Shown in pieces: positions 45,845 to 55,661 of a DNA stretch of 64,000 bases; position 1 is the stretch's first letter; each line of letters begins with the position of its first letter. Below the pieces are notes generated by a model. It saw only the letters and a list, made by a program, of their open reading frames with translations, was not told the origin of the DNA and ran no database searches. This DNA is from CPC320 sp002336405 (GTDB lineage Bacteria; Pseudomonadota; Alphaproteobacteria; Rhodobacterales; Rhodobacteraceae): NCBI GenBank assembly GCA_949372595.1, contig CASIAN010000003.1, forward strand, positions 1 to 64,000, read 5' to 3'. Position numbers and translations under genes: made by a program.

Positions 45845-47020
45845 ATGCGTTTCCTTATCTCCTCACTGTTTATCGTGTTACTCACACAGACCGCACAAGT
45901 TCAGGCCGCCTGCGGTGGGTCATTTGCCAGCTTTATAGGCGACATAAAAACCGAAGCTCGGGGTTTGGGGTACAGCCGCAGTGCTGTGGACCAGTTTTTT
46001 TCAGGGGCTTCCCAAGATCCTAAAGTCATTAAAGCCGACCGCGCACAGGGCGTGTTTCAAATGCCATTTGTGGATTTCTCACGGCGGTTGATCAGCCAAA
46101 ACCGCATCGACACAGGCCGCGCAAAAGCCGCCAAATACAGCCATATATTTGACCAGATGGAGGCTCAATACGGCGTGTCCCGCGGAGTGTTACTGGCATT
46201 TTGGGCGTTTGAGACCGATTACGGCGGATATCAGGGAAATTTCAACACACTGAACGCGTTGTTGACACTGGCGCATGATTGCCGCCGGCCTCAACTGTTC
46301 CGACCACAGGTATTTTCCGCGCTCGAACTTTTTCAACAGGGTGACTTTGATCCGGCGACCACAACGGGTGCGTGGGCTGGCGAGATTGGTATGGTACAAA
46401 TGCTGCCTGACGATATCCTGCACAATGGCGTTGATGGCGACGGTGACGGCGAGGTAAGCCTCAAGACCTCGGCTCCTGACGCCTTGCTCTCTGGCGCAAA
46501 TATGCTGCGGGCATTGGGGTGGCAGGCTAACCAACCATGGCTGCAAGAAATCTATGTGCCGGGTGATCTTGACTGGTCGCTGACGGGCCTCGGCAAGGCA
46601 AAGCCTGTGTCGGAATGGGCAACACTTGGGGTGGTGCCGCGCAGCGGTGCCTTTGCGAACCGCAACCTGCTCGCAAACGTGATCTTGCCGCAGGGGCGCA
46701 ACGGGCCGGCCTTTTTGGCCTATCCAAATTTTGATGTCTATTTTGAATGGAACCAAAGCTTTATTTATGTCACCACGGCGGCGTATTTCGCCACCCGCCT
46801 CGAGGGAGCGCAAATCTTTGACGCCGGCGTTCCCGATGTCGGCTTGACCGGTTCCGAGATGAAACAATTGCAAACACTTTTGGAAAGCTATGGATATGAT
46901 GTTGGGGATATTGATGGCATCTTGGGGGCAAAAACGCGCCTGGCAATTCAAGACGTACAGCAGCGTCTCGGCCTGCCCGCAGACGCTTGGCCAACGCCTG
47001 CACTACTAAACCAATTGTAA
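45845..47020 (+). CDS. Lytic murein transglycosylase (MltB family) with peptidoglycan-binding domain
   Basis: 391 residues. A signal peptide (about 1-22, ending VQAAC) precedes the SLT_2 domain with VPRGVLLAFWAFETDYG-like text (SRGVLLAFWAFETDYGGYQG), which contains the catalytic Glu, then AGEIGMVQMLPDDILHNGVDGDGDG. The C-terminal GSEMKQLQTLLESYGYDVG...LGAKTRLAIQDVQQ is a PG_binding_1 domain. It cuts the glycan strand, forming 1,6-anhydro ends, in the periplasm. Its stop abuts the convergent smc stop. Confidence 0.92.
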   Translation: MRFLISSLFIVLLTQTAQVQAACGGSFASFIGDIKTEARGLGYSRSAVDQFFSGASQDPKVIKADRAQGVFQMPFVDFSRRLISQNRIDTGRAKAAKYSHIFDQMEAQYGVSRGVLLAFWAFETDYGGYQGNFNTLNALLTLAHDCRRPQLFRPQVFSALELFQQGDFDPATTTGAWAGEIGMVQMLPDDILHNGVDGDGDGEVSLKTSAPDALLSGANMLRALGWQANQPWLQEIYVPGDLDWSLTGLGKAKPVSEWATLGVVPRSGAFANRNLLANVILPQGRNGPAFLAYPNFDVYFEWNQSFIYVTTAAYFATRLEGAQIFDAGVPDVGLTGSEMKQLQTLLESYGYDVGDIDGILGAKTRLAIQDVQQRLGLPADAWPTPALLNQL

Positions 47021-50000
47021 TCAGGCGACCATTGCAGCTGCACGTTTAAGATCAACCGACACCAGTTGGCTGACCCCCTGTTCCTGCATGGTCACCCCAA
47101 ACAACCGGTCCATGCGCGCCATCGTGACCGCATGGTGGGTGATGATTAAAAACCGGGTGTCTGTGCGCCGGCACATTTCATCAAGCAGATCGCAAAACCT
47201 TGTGACATTGGCGTCATCGAGCGGGGCATCAACTTCGTCCAGCACGCAGATCGGCGCTGGGTTGGCCAAAAATACAGCAAAGATCAGTGCCATCGCTGTC
47301 AACGTCTGTTCCCCCCCCGACAATAGGCTCAGCGTCGAGAGCTTTTTGCCCGGCGGCTGGCACATAATCTCTAGGCCAGCATCCAGCGGATCATCACTTT
47401 CCACCATCACCAGACTGGCCTCGCCACCGCCAAACAAATGCGTGAACAACAAGCCAAAATTACTGTTCACCAGCTCAAAGGCCGTCAACAGGCGTTCGCG
47501 GCCCTCGCGGTTCAAACTGGCAATACCCGCTCGTAATGTTTTGATCGCAGCCTCAAGATCAGTTTTTTCTGACAAAAGGGCGGCATGTTCTTCGGCAACC
47601 TGTTTGGCATCTTCTTCCGCCCGCAAATTGACGGCCCCCAAAGCATCGCGCTGGCGTTTAAGGCGGCTGACATCAGCCTCGAGCAGGTCGGATGCCGGGA
47701 TGTTTCCCGGATCCACCGCAAGTGCACCGAGCAATTCTTCTGGTGTGTGCTCTTGCGCCTCAGAAATGCGATCAGCCGCAAAGGTGACCGTCTCCTGTGC
47801 GGCATCGGCACGCGCCTCGGCACCGGCGCGCATTTCACGTGCGTCAGACGCCGTACGTTCAGCGTCGCGTTCAGTCGCAACCGCCTGCCGCACCAAATTT
47901 TCCGCCTCAGCAAGGTGATCAGCGGCGGCCCTGCGCCGCACATCAGTCTCGGAGATTGCCGCGTGCAGTTCTTCGCGTTTGGTGGCAATCATATCAGGTG
48001 TCGTGCTGGCGGCTTGCATCTCACCCTCAGAAGATGACTTGCGTTCGGCCAGCTCGGAACTGCGGGTTTCTGCAGTCACCAGCCGGTGTTTCCAAACGCC
48101 AATCTCTTTGGTGACTTCTTGATTGCGACGGGCGCGCGCCTCGCCCTCGCGGCGCAGTGCATCCTGCGCCGAGCGGTCGGCGATCATCTGGCTGCGCGCT
48201 GTCTCGACAATTGTTTTCAAACCCTCAACCTGAGCACGCAACCCGTCGAGATCGGCAAGTTCGGCCAAAGACACCTCTGCGTCAGCATATTGTTTGCCAG
48301 CGGCTGAGACCTCATCCTGATATCGGCGCACCACAAAGCTTAGGTCCTCTAGTTTTCCAGTCGCCAGGTTCTGCTCGGCTTCAGCGCGGCTCAGAGCGCG
48401 ATTGATCTCGGCCAGTCGCCGATCCGCGTCGCGCCTGGCTTCGCGGGCTGCCGTATCTGCCCGCGTCAGATCAGCCAGATCAGCACTGCGGGTGCTATGC
48501 TCGCTTTGCGCCACTTGCATTATCTCGTGGGCCTGCGCCGTCTGTTCGGTCAATTCCTCCAACCGGTTGCGCTGTTCCAGCCGCAGGGCTGCGGCAGACG
48601 GCATATCCGCTGCCAGCGCAATGAATCCATCCCACCGCCACAGATCGCCATCGCAGCTGACCAAACGTTGGCCAGGTTTCAAATCACACTGCAACGCCGC
48701 CCCCTGGCCTGCGGTAACCAGACCTATTTGATCGAGGCGACGCGCCAGAACCTCTGGCGCCGAAACATGCTGACCTAAGGGTTGCACCTCAGCGGGCAGC
48801 TTCTGGGTTTGAGGGTACAGTGGTAAAGACTGCCAGCCCGAGCCCTCCTGTCCGTCCAGAACCGGCGCGCGCAAATCGTCAGCCAACGCAGCCCCCAAAG
48901 CTTTTTCAAAGCCTCTATTGACCCGCAATTGATCAAGGATATGTGCACCGTCACCGGCATCTCTGTCGACCAGCCTACGCAGCGCCAACAGCTCAGCACG
49001 CAGCGCGTTTGTCGCCCCTTCGGCCTCGGAACGGGCAGAACGCGCGGATGTTTCGTGGTTTTGGGCCTCGGTTCGCGCCACTTCGGCCGACAATAAATCC
49101 GCATCAGCCCGCGCCGCCATTGCCTCTACGTCAAGCTGTTGGTCGCCGGCCAATTTAAACGTTTGTGTCGCAGCTTGCAGCACCTCTTGTGAGGACACCA
49201 CATTGGCCTGTGCCCGGACCAGTTCAGTTTCAGACTTATGCAGCAAAGCCTGACTGTCTTGTAAAAACCGCTGCACCGATTGGTGACGCGCCGCCAGACG
49301 TGCGACATCTTCAGTAAGCTGCGACAGTGCGGTTTCTTTGTCTTTCAGCAAACCCGCCGCCTCACGGGCCACAATCATGGATCGGTCAAGTTTTTCCTGA
49401 TGACCCTCTCCCGCCTTAGCCAGTTCACCCGCCTCCCATTCGAGGCGATCAATGGTGTCACCAGCATCGCGGTTCAACCCAGCCTCGCGCTCGATATCCA
49501 TGGTCAATTGTTCTATGCGCCGAGCAAGCGTTGCAATTGTCTGGCGTGCCTGTTCTTCTTGATCTTTCAGCGTATCACGCTGAACCTGCAGACGCTGCAG
49601 GACCGCCGCCGCAATCGCCTCTTCCTCGCGCAGTGGTGGCAACCCCTCTTCTAATTTCTGGCGCTGCGCGGATACGGTGCGCGCCTGCGCTTCGGCACGT
49701 CCGGCCTCAGTGATTTTTTGTCGCAAATCACCTTGTGCCAACTGTCGCGCTTCATCGGCCTCTTTCCAACGTCGATAAAGCAACATGCCCTCAAATTTTC
49801 GTAAGTCTTCACCGATAGTACGGTAACGGGCTGCCTGTTTGGCCTGCCGGTCAAGCTGTGATAACTGGCCAGCCAGTTGTTCTAGCACGTCATCAACCCG
49901 TTCAAGGTTACCCTCGGCCCCCTTTAGTTTTAACTCGGCCTCATGCCGTCGCTGGTAAAGGCCCGAGATGCCTGCGGCTTCTTCAAGAATACGGCGCCGG

Positions 50001-50476
50001 CTTTTGGGTTTGGCGTTGATCAATTCGGAAATTTGTCCCTGACGGACCAGGGCTGGGCTATGGGCGCCAGTCGAGGCATCGGCAAACAACATCTGGACAT
50101 CGCGGGCCCGCGCCTCATTGCCGTTGGCCTTATAGGCCGAGCCTGCATCACGGGTGATCCGACGTACGATATCCAGACTGTCTGATTGGTTAAACCCGCT
50201 GGGAGCCAACCGCTCGGAATTGTCCAGATGCAAGCTGACCTCGGCAAAATTGCGGGCGGGCCGGGTCGCCGCCCCAGCAAAGATCACATCTTCCATGCCA
50301 CCACCGCGCATCGCAGTCGGGCGGTTTTCACCCATCACCCAGCGCAGCGCTTCAAGCAAGTTGGACTTCCCACACCCGTTTGGACCGACAACACCCGTCA
50401 ACCCATTCTCGATAATCAGGTCTGTGGGGTCGACAAAGCTTTTAAAGCCGCTCAGTCTGAGTTTTGAAAACCGCAC
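47021..50476 (-). CDS. smc: Chromosome segregation protein SMC
   Basis: 1151 residues. The N-terminal head has Walker A GPNGCGKSN (31-39), followed by a long coiled coil, a hinge around 510-640 (GDGAHILDQLRVNRGFEKALGAAL split) and a returning coiled coil. The C-terminal head has the ABC signature LSLLSGGEQTLTAMAL and Walker B PICVLDEVDAPLDDANV. It forms the condensin ring with ScpA/ScpB. In many Rhodobacteraceae smc follows the dsbA-like gene and DUF721; here about 6.3 kb separates them. Confidence 0.97.
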   Translation of the reverse strand: MRFSKLRLSGFKSFVDPTDLIIENGLTGVVGPNGCGKSNLLEALRWVMGENRPTAMRGGGMEDVIFAGAATRPARNFAEVSLHLDNSERLAPSGFNQSDSLDIVRRITRDAGSAYKANGNEARARDVQMLFADASTGAHSPALVRQGQISELINAKPKSRRRILEEAAGISGLYQRRHEAELKLKGAEGNLERVDDVLEQLAGQLSQLDRQAKQAARYRTIGEDLRKFEGMLLYRRWKEADEARQLAQGDLRQKITEAGRAEAQARTVSAQRQKLEEGLPPLREEEAIAAAVLQRLQVQRDTLKDQEEQARQTIATLARRIEQLTMDIEREAGLNRDAGDTIDRLEWEAGELAKAGEGHQEKLDRSMIVAREAAGLLKDKETALSQLTEDVARLAARHQSVQRFLQDSQALLHKSETELVRAQANVVSSQEVLQAATQTFKLAGDQQLDVEAMAARADADLLSAEVARTEAQNHETSARSARSEAEGATNALRAELLALRRLVDRDAGDGAHILDQLRVNRGFEKALGAALADDLRAPVLDGQEGSGWQSLPLYPQTQKLPAEVQPLGQHVSAPEVLARRLDQIGLVTAGQGAALQCDLKPGQRLVSCDGDLWRWDGFIALAADMPSAAALRLEQRNRLEELTEQTAQAHEIMQVAQSEHSTRSADLADLTRADTAAREARRDADRRLAEINRALSRAEAEQNLATGKLEDLSFVVRRYQDEVSAAGKQYADAEVSLAELADLDGLRAQVEGLKTIVETARSQMIADRSAQDALRREGEARARRNQEVTKEIGVWKHRLVTAETRSSELAERKSSSEGEMQAASTTPDMIATKREELHAAISETDVRRRAAADHLAEAENLVRQAVATERDAERTASDAREMRAGAEARADAAQETVTFAADRISEAQEHTPEELLGALAVDPGNIPASDLLEADVSRLKRQRDALGAVNLRAEEDAKQVAEEHAALLSEKTDLEAAIKTLRAGIASLNREGRERLLTAFELVNSNFGLLFTHLFGGGEASLVMVESDDPLDAGLEIMCQPPGKKLSTLSLLSGGEQTLTAMALIFAVFLANPAPICVLDEVDAPLDDANVTRFCDLLDEMCRRTDTRFLIITHHAVTMARMDRLFGVTMQEQGVSQLVSVDLKRAAAMVA

Positions 50477-50654
50477 GTCGGATGCCCATGATTCTTATTC
50501 TCGCTCAGATGTTCCGGCAAATCTGCGAATGAGTCAACGATCAACCACAAAATGTGGCGATGTACTTGAGTATATCAACGAAATATAGTGGAGTCAGCAG
50601 CGTTGGGGTCATTTTGGATAGAAGATAATCCTGTGGTAAAAATTAGGGGGTGCA

Positions 50655-51110
50655 ATGACAGTTATTATCGAACCAGGAAATCCAAAAGACACAGAGGTAG
50701 CGGCTTTATTGTCAAAAAGCCATGCGTTGATGGAACAGCTGTTTTGCCCCGAGGACAGTTTTGCCCTTTCAAGTGACGAGCTATGCGCACCTCAGATACA
50801 GTTCTTTGTGGCGCGTGAATATAACGTAACCCTCGGCTGTGGGGCCCTCGCTGTAAGAACAGGTTATGGCGAGATAAAGTCAATGTTCACCCAACCTTTT
50901 GCCCGTGGTCAGGGCGTAGGTGAGAAAATTCTCAGACGGATCGAACTTGAGGCTCGGCAGGCGCGCCTGCCAGTGTTGCGACTGGAAACCGGAGATTCGT
51001 TGAAATCTGCCGTGGGGCTGTATCGCCGTCTGGGGTTCACAATTTGTGGTCCGTTCGGCGATTATACTGAAAATAAAGTCTCAATATTTATGGAGAAGGC
51101 TCTGGGCTAA
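50655..51110 (+). CDS. GNAT-family N-acetyltransferase
   Basis: 151 residues. FTQPFARGQGVGEKILRRIE holds the acetyl-CoA loop (R-G-Q-G-V-G), and LRLETGDSLKSAVGLYRRLGF the following strand and helix. AGGGGGTG just upstream is a good ribosome binding site. The acceptor is unknown. It lies between smc and a small exported protein. Confidence 0.88.
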   Translation: MTVIIEPGNPKDTEVAALLSKSHALMEQLFCPEDSFALSSDELCAPQIQFFVAREYNVTLGCGALAVRTGYGEIKSMFTQPFARGQGVGEKILRRIELEARQARLPVLRLETGDSLKSAVGLYRRLGFTICGPFGDYTENKVSIFMEKALG

Positions 51111-51502
51111 CCGTTACAGATCAGTTCATCCTGTCCATGACGGTATTCATAACGGTCACAAGAGAACGCGGCCCTACGCCACAGATTTGGCTTTTTGGCA
51201 GGTGGTGCGCCGCCGCACGACAAGCCGAGAACCTGCACCGATGGGTCGCCGATTACCCAGCCAACCTTGCAACCGCTAAGCCGCGCAGTCAATGCCGCAG
51301 ACCGGCGCGCAACTGTTTCAAAAGACGGATTCCATTCGAAATTTCTACGTATTGTCTGAGCCACATTTGCCCCCACACGCACATCGAATTCACCACCACC
51401 TTCTTGCGCCCGAAACACCGGAAGATAAGTAAAGTCATTGCCATAAAAAACACAGGCAGGATTTACGATGATAATAAACAGTAAAATGAGCTGACGGATC
51501 AT
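51107..51502 (-). CDS. Small exported hypothetical protein
   Basis: 131 residues with a hydrophobic N-terminus (LILLFIIIVNPAC) that could be a Sec signal or a poor lipobox. The rest is compact, with two cysteine-bearing segments (RLSGCKVGWVIGDPS and LGLSCGG) and a C-terminal CDRYEYRHGQDELIC, suggesting disulfides in the periplasm. No family is recognised. Its 3' end overlaps the convergent GNAT gene by 4 bases. Confidence 0.6.
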   Translation of the reverse strand: MIRQLILLFIIIVNPACVFYGNDFTYLPVFRAQEGGGEFDVRVGANVAQTIRRNFEWNPSFETVARRSAALTARLSGCKVGWVIGDPSVQVLGLSCGGAPPAKKPNLWRRAAFSCDRYEYRHGQDELICNG

Positions 51503-51637
51503 TCGTAAACGTAGGGTAAGTTAGGTTAATAAAGTCTTTAAATCGACAAATCCGTGTGGGCTGACACCCGTCAAATGTATTGACACCTATTGTTGCGTAA
51601 GACTGCGCCAGATATACGGCACACGAAAGGGTTACAA

Positions 51638-52408
51638 ATGCCGTTCAAGCAAGTTCGAACAGAAAAACTTTCCCAAGCGGTCAGCCGTCAGATCGAGCAG
51701 TTGATCCTGCGCGGCATTCTAAGGCCCGGGGAACGTCTGCCTTCCGAGCGTGAATTATCCGAACGGCTGACGGTGTCACGGCCCTCGTTGCGCGAAGCTA
51801 TTGCCAATCTGCAGGCAAAGGGTCTTTTGGTTACGAAAGCAAATGCCGGAATATTTGTGGCAGACGTTCTAGGCAGCGCATTTTCTGAGGTTTTGATTAA
51901 ACTGTTTGCCGATCACGATGAAGCGGTGTTTGATTACCTGTCGTTCCGACGCGATATGGAAGGTCTGGCCGCCAGCCGGGCCGCTCGTCTTGCCTCTGAT
52001 ATGGATCTGCAAGTGATCCAAACGCTGTTTCAAAAAATGGAAATGGCGCATAGCAAACGCCATGCTGCAGATGAAGCCCGCCTTGATGCCGAATTTCACT
52101 TGTCCATCATCGAAGCCAGCCATAACGTGATTATGCTGCATATGATGCGGTCAATGTATCAACTGCTTCAGGAGGGCGTGTTTTACAATCGCCGTGTGAT
52201 GTTCAAACAGCGCACCACCCGCGATGAACTGCTCGCCCAACACCGCGCCATCAACGATGCTTTGCAAAACAGGGACCCTGCCGGCGCGCAAGCAGCGGTT
52301 GAGGCGCATCTCAATTATGTACGCGGGTGTCTGGAAGATCAAAACCGCGCCAATGCCAATGCCGACTATGCACAGCGCCGGTTTGAGCATGAAAAAAGCC
52401 GACAATAA
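51638..52408 (+). CDS. GntR-family regulator (FadR/PdhR type)
   Basis: 256 residues. The winged HTH has SRQIEQLILRGILRPGERLPSERELSERLTVSRPSLREAI in about 13-52. The all-helical FCD domain follows, with RRDMEGLAASRAA, DAEFHLSIIEASHN and LLAQHRAINDALQNRDPAGAQAAVEAHL, the metal/ligand His positions of the class. The ATG at 51638 follows AAAGGGTTACAA. Such regulators control pyruvate, lactate, glycolate or fatty acid genes; the effector is unknown. Adjacent genes give no direct clue. Confidence 0.88.
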   Translation: MPFKQVRTEKLSQAVSRQIEQLILRGILRPGERLPSERELSERLTVSRPSLREAIANLQAKGLLVTKANAGIFVADVLGSAFSEVLIKLFADHDEAVFDYLSFRRDMEGLAASRAARLASDMDLQVIQTLFQKMEMAHSKRHAADEARLDAEFHLSIIEASHNVIMLHMMRSMYQLLQEGVFYNRRVMFKQRTTRDELLAQHRAINDALQNRDPAGAQAAVEAHLNYVRGCLEDQNRANANADYAQRRFEHEKSRQ

Positions 52409-52488
52409 TTAAAACTAAACTGCCCAGCATAGACTGGCAGTAAGCGCTTAAACTGCACTTGCTTTGTAGATACTAAATCGAAAAATCA

Positions 52489-52516
52489 AAAAACCCGGAT
52501 GTTTCACCGGGTTTTC
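52489..52516. terminator. Bidirectional intrinsic terminator between GntR gene and atpF
   Basis: AAAACCCGG (52490-52498) pairs with CCGGGTTTT (52507-52515) around an 8-base loop, with A-runs before and T-runs after, so it can stop transcription from both convergent genes. A second weak hairpin, CTGCC/GGCAG, lies about 60 bases upstream. Confidence 0.8.
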
Positions 52517-52536
52517 ATATCATTGAGCTCAGATGC

Positions 52537-53103
52537 TCAATGCAGCCTAGCATCGATCTCTTTGATGGCGTCGTCAATCAACTTGTTGCCAGACGCTGCT
52601 GTCATCTGTTTGGCCAAGACATCAGTTGCCACAGCCATGGCGACTGTGATCGCCTGACTTTTGATCTCTTTCACGGCTGAGGCTTCGGCCGAAGCGATCT
52701 GGTCTTGCGCAGCAAGCACACGGCGCTCAACCGACAATTTCAAATCTTCATTAGCCTGAGCAGCCGCTAGTTCCGCATCGACTTTCGCCTGTGCGATAAT
52801 CCGGTCAGCCTGCTCCTGAACTTCGCGCTGCTTACGTTCATACGACGCCAGCAGTGTCTGCGCCTCTTCGCGCAATGAGCGTGCATCGTTCAATGTCGCA
52901 GTGATCTCATCAGCGCGTTTGTCCAAAAGACCCATCAGAATCGAGGGCACTTTGTACTTTAACAAAACCCCGATGAACAAAAGAAACGACAACAACACAA
53001 TAAAGTTTGTATTGCGCAGCGAGACGAAAGGACCCTCCGCTGCCAGCGCGGGGCTGGCCATCACAAAGGCGGCGATCAACGTTAATCTATACATTGGCTT
53101 CAC
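52537..53103 (-). CDS. atpF: ATP synthase Fo subunit b
   Basis: 188 residues. A cleavable-signal-like N-terminus (MASPALAAEG) precedes one membrane segment (about 32-50), followed by a long charged coiled coil (ADEITATLNDARSLREEAQ and on). It forms the peripheral stalk with b', tying Fo to F1. It is the last gene of the Fo operon and overlaps b' by 4 bases. Confidence 0.94.
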   Translation of the reverse strand: MKPMYRLTLIAAFVMASPALAAEGPFVSLRNTNFIVLLSFLLFIGVLLKYKVPSILMGLLDKRADEITATLNDARSLREEAQTLLASYERKQREVQEQADRIIAQAKVDAELAAAQANEDLKLSVERRVLAAQDQIASAEASAVKEIKSQAITVAMAVATDVLAKQMTAASGNKLIDDAIKEIDARLH

Positions 53104-53636
53104 CCTTTCATCTGTTCTGTTACCGCGGCGGAGATTGCATCCGCATCCGCGCTCCCACCAATGGCCGCAACCACCGCTGTTGCGGTTTCTGTGGCCACGA
53201 GGCTGACACTGTCCAGCGCACCGGCCCGAATTTCGGCGATGGCCTTTTCAGACACTGCCGTTTTGGCGGCAATTTCAACATCTGCCTTGGCAATAGCGGC
53301 TTCCAGTTCGACCTGCATGTCGGCCTTGGCTTTTGCCACAATGGTTTGCGCTTCGGTTCGCGCCTCGGCCAGAGCTTTGTTGTAAGCCTCTTCCGCTGCG
53401 AGGGCCTGCGCTTTGAGGTCTTCTGCCGCGGCAATATCGCCGGTGATCCTGTCCTGACGTTCGGCCAGCACCTCGGCGATGCGCGGCAGCGCAATGCGAT
53501 CAAGAATAAGATAAATGGCCACCAAAGTAACCACCAGCCAGAAGATCTGGTTTCCGAAGGTCGAGAAATCGAGCTGGGGCATCCCCGGCGCGGCATCTGC
53601 TGCTTGGCCTGCGGCGTCGTTTGTTTGAGTTGCCAT
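53100..53636 (-). CDS. ATP synthase Fo subunit b'
   Basis: 178 residues, with a soluble acidic N-terminus (about 1-25), one membrane segment (QIFWLVVTLVAIYLILDRI) and a long Ala/Glu-rich coiled coil. Phototrophic and other alphaproteobacteria carry b and b' as separate genes, and the order c-b'-b here fits. It lies between atpE and atpF. Confidence 0.93.
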   Translation of the reverse strand: MATQTNDAAGQAADAAPGMPQLDFSTFGNQIFWLVVTLVAIYLILDRIALPRIAEVLAERQDRITGDIAAAEDLKAQALAAEEAYNKALAEARTEAQTIVAKAKADMQVELEAAIAKADVEIAAKTAVSEKAIAEIRAGALDSVSLVATETATAVVAAIGGSADADAISAAVTEQMKG

Positions 53637-53719
53637 TCCGTCCTCCTGAAGGAATTATCTATTACATTGGGCGGTGCATGATTGCCCCGCCCAACCGTAA
53701 GGATAAGGTTCCGTTAGGT

Positions 53720-53956
53720 TTAGACGGCAAACATCAGCAGCAGCGCCACGAGGAATGAGAAAATCCCCAGAGCTTCTGCGAATGCGATACCGATAAACAT
53801 TGTGGCTGTCTGGCCTGCAGCTGCAGACGGGTTGCGCAATGCGCCGGACAGAAAGTTGCCGACCACATGGCCCACACCGACGGCGGCGCCGCCCATTCCG
53901 GTACATGCCAAGCCTGCGCCGATATATGCGCCCATTTGTACTATGTCGCCTTCCAT
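53720..53956 (-). CDS. atpE: ATP synthase Fo subunit c
   Basis: 78 residues forming a helical hairpin. The polar loop is in SGALRNPSAA and the ion-binding Glu61 is in AFAEALGIF. The lack of the Gln/Ser pattern of sodium-binding rings points to protons. The ring turns with proton flow and drives F1. Confidence 0.96.
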   Translation of the reverse strand: MEGDIVQMGAYIGAGLACTGMGGAAVGVGHVVGNFLSGALRNPSAAAGQTATMFIGIAFAEALGIFSFLVALLLMFAV

Positions 53957-54002
53957 GTCGAATCTCCTTACGATTGGTTTTTAGTGGATTATAACAGTTG
54001 AT

Positions 54003-54758
54003 TTAGTGATGCGGATGCAGTGCATCTTTGAGATACACGCAGGTTAAGATGGCAAAGACGTAGGCCTGAATGAACGCCACCAAAACTTCAAGCGCATAGA
54101 TTGCTGTGATGGCAACTATGGCGAAGGGCGAAATGGCCAAAACCGCAGCAAAGGCTGCAAACACCTTGATCACCGCGTGACCGGCCATCATGTTGCCGGC
54201 CAGTCGAATAGAGTGGCTGAGCGGGCGCACAAAGTAAGAGATAACTTCGATCAATGCCAGAACGGGTCGCAGCACCAAAGGCGCCGAACTGATCCAGAAC
54301 ACACCTAAAAAGCCTAACCCGTGCTTAACAAATCCAAGGATTGTCACGGTTAGAAACACCGCCATGGCCAATACACCGGTCACAGCGATATGGGATGTTG
54401 TGGTAAATGCCATCGGCAGCAGGCCAAGAAAGTTCGAAAACACGATAAACATGAACAAAGTCATGATGTAGGGGAAATACTTGACGCCATCCTTGCCAGC
54501 GACATCCTCGATCATTCGGTAGATAAAGCCGTAAGCCAGCTCTCCCACGGACTGCATCCGGGACGGGATCATCGCGCGGCGCGACGTTCCAAGCACCAAG
54601 AGCGCAAACACCGCCAATACGGTAAGTGCCATCCACAATGTCACATTGGTCGGCGTGTACCACATCACCGTATCACCACCAAACAGCGGCTTTACGACAA
54701 ACTGCTCCATCGGGTGAAATACCAGGCCGGTCTCTTCGCCTTGGGCTTCGCTTGCCAT
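54003..54758 (-). CDS. atpB: ATP synthase Fo subunit a
   Basis: 251 residues with five to six membrane helices. The essential Arg is in PLSHSIRLAGNMMAGH, and FIYRMIEDVAGKDGVKYFPY and YALEVLVAFIQAYVF are conserved. It forms the two proton half channels against the c ring. The ATG at 54758 follows atpI by 2 bases; the open frame upstream to 54923 is the atpI gene in another frame. Confidence 0.95.
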   Translation of the reverse strand: MASEAQGEETGLVFHPMEQFVVKPLFGGDTVMWYTPTNVTLWMALTVLAVFALLVLGTSRRAMIPSRMQSVGELAYGFIYRMIEDVAGKDGVKYFPYIMTLFMFIVFSNFLGLLPMAFTTTSHIAVTGVLAMAVFLTVTILGFVKHGLGFLGVFWISSAPLVLRPVLALIEVISYFVRPLSHSIRLAGNMMAGHAVIKVFAAFAAVLAISPFAIVAITAIYALEVLVAFIQAYVFAILTCVYLKDALHPHH

Positions 54759-54760
54759 GT

Positions 54761-55087
54761 CTACGTCCCCTCGTCCTTGTCGGATTGACCCGACTGCGCC
54801 CGCTGGATGTCTTGCGCGCTGCGAAGCATTGTCTTCACTCCGCCAGCAAACCCCAGCAATACAAACAACACCAGAAAAATCGGGAGTGTCCCGAACAGAC
54901 TGTCCAGCCCGTATCCGATGCAAAAGCCGATCAACAGACCAGCCACTAATTCTGTCACCATCCGCCAGCCCGCATGCGCTTGGGAATGGTGATCTTCGAT
55001 CTGGCTTTGGGGCCGCTGTACCGCTTTCGCGCTTGCGATCTTGTCTTCCAGCTGCGCCATACGCTGCTTTTCGTCAGGATCGGTCAC
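54761..55087 (-). CDS. atpI: ATP synthase accessory protein AtpI
   Basis: 108 residues with two membrane segments (VTELVAGLLIGFCIGYGLD and LPIFLVLFVLLGFAGGV) after a charged N-terminal helix. It is the first gene of the Fo operon and may help c-ring assembly or Mg uptake. The start is GTG 55087 with GAGG about 10 bases upstream; ATG 55060 is an alternative. Confidence 0.88.
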   Translation of the reverse strand: MTDPDEKQRMAQLEDKIASAKAVQRPQSQIEDHHSQAHAGWRMVTELVAGLLIGFCIGYGLDSLFGTLPIFLVLFVLLGFAGGVKTMLRSAQDIQRAQSGQSDKDEGT

Positions 55088-55117
55088 CGGTCAAAACCTC
55101 GATCAATTTCAGGCCTG

Positions 55118-55146
55118 TGTCTATGCCTGCAAAAAAGGTAAGTCAA
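55118..55146 (-). promoter_or_regulatory. Sigma-70 promoter of the atpIBEF'F operon
   Basis: On the minus strand TTGACT (55141-55146) and TAGACA (55118-55123) are 17 bases apart and about 31 bases upstream of the atpI start. The -35 matches at 5 of 6 positions. Confidence 0.55.
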
Positions 55147-55316
55147 GCTGGTGCCAGATACGAATAAATTATTTGTAACCTACTGATAAATATCGAAAGT
55201 AATTTATATCGCTCCGATAAAGAAATCGACATTTACCACCCGGTGAAAGCGAGACACCACTTTGGCATATTCAACCGATTGGTTGACGATCAGGCGGTTT
55301 TTGTCTTTATGCGCTT

Positions 55317-55652
55317 ATGGCTGATCGGCTCGATATCATCTTTGCCGCGCTTGCGGACCCAACGCGCCGCAGAATCCTTGCGATGTTGCTTGAAGATGAT
55401 ATGGCCGTCACCGATGTCGCAGAACCCTTTGAGATGTCACTTGCGGCCGTGTCGAAACATCTGGGGTTGCTCAGCCGTGCGGGGCTTATCTCGCAGGAAA
55501 AACGCGGGCGGGTCAAATGGTGCAAGCTCGAGCCGGACGCGCTGCGCGATGCCAGCGTCTGGATGCAGGGTTTTGGCCAGTTTGAACCGGTTAATCTGGA
55601 CGCCTTCGAGCGGTTTCTAGACACCGAATTACCCAGTCAAAAAGACCCATAA
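55317..55652 (+). CDS. ArsR-family transcriptional regulator
   Basis: 111 residues. The winged HTH reads FAALADPTRRRILAMLLED, VAEPFEMSLAAVSKHLGLL and GLISQEKRGRVKWCKLEP. The usual metal-binding CXC is absent, so it is likely of the non-metal type (SdpR-like). It ends close to the convergent CoA-transferase gene. The downstream partner of such regulators is often an SRPBCC protein, but none is present. Confidence 0.87.
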   Translation: MADRLDIIFAALADPTRRRILAMLLEDDMAVTDVAEPFEMSLAAVSKHLGLLSRAGLISQEKRGRVKWCKLEPDALRDASVWMQGFGQFEPVNLDAFERFLDTELPSQKDP

Positions 55653-55661
55653 TTCCAGACG

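Noticed and set aside
47088..47918. 276-codon plus-strand open frame opposite smc
   Set aside because: Ser/Arg-rich translation typical of an antisense shadow of the smc coiled coil and ATPase head.
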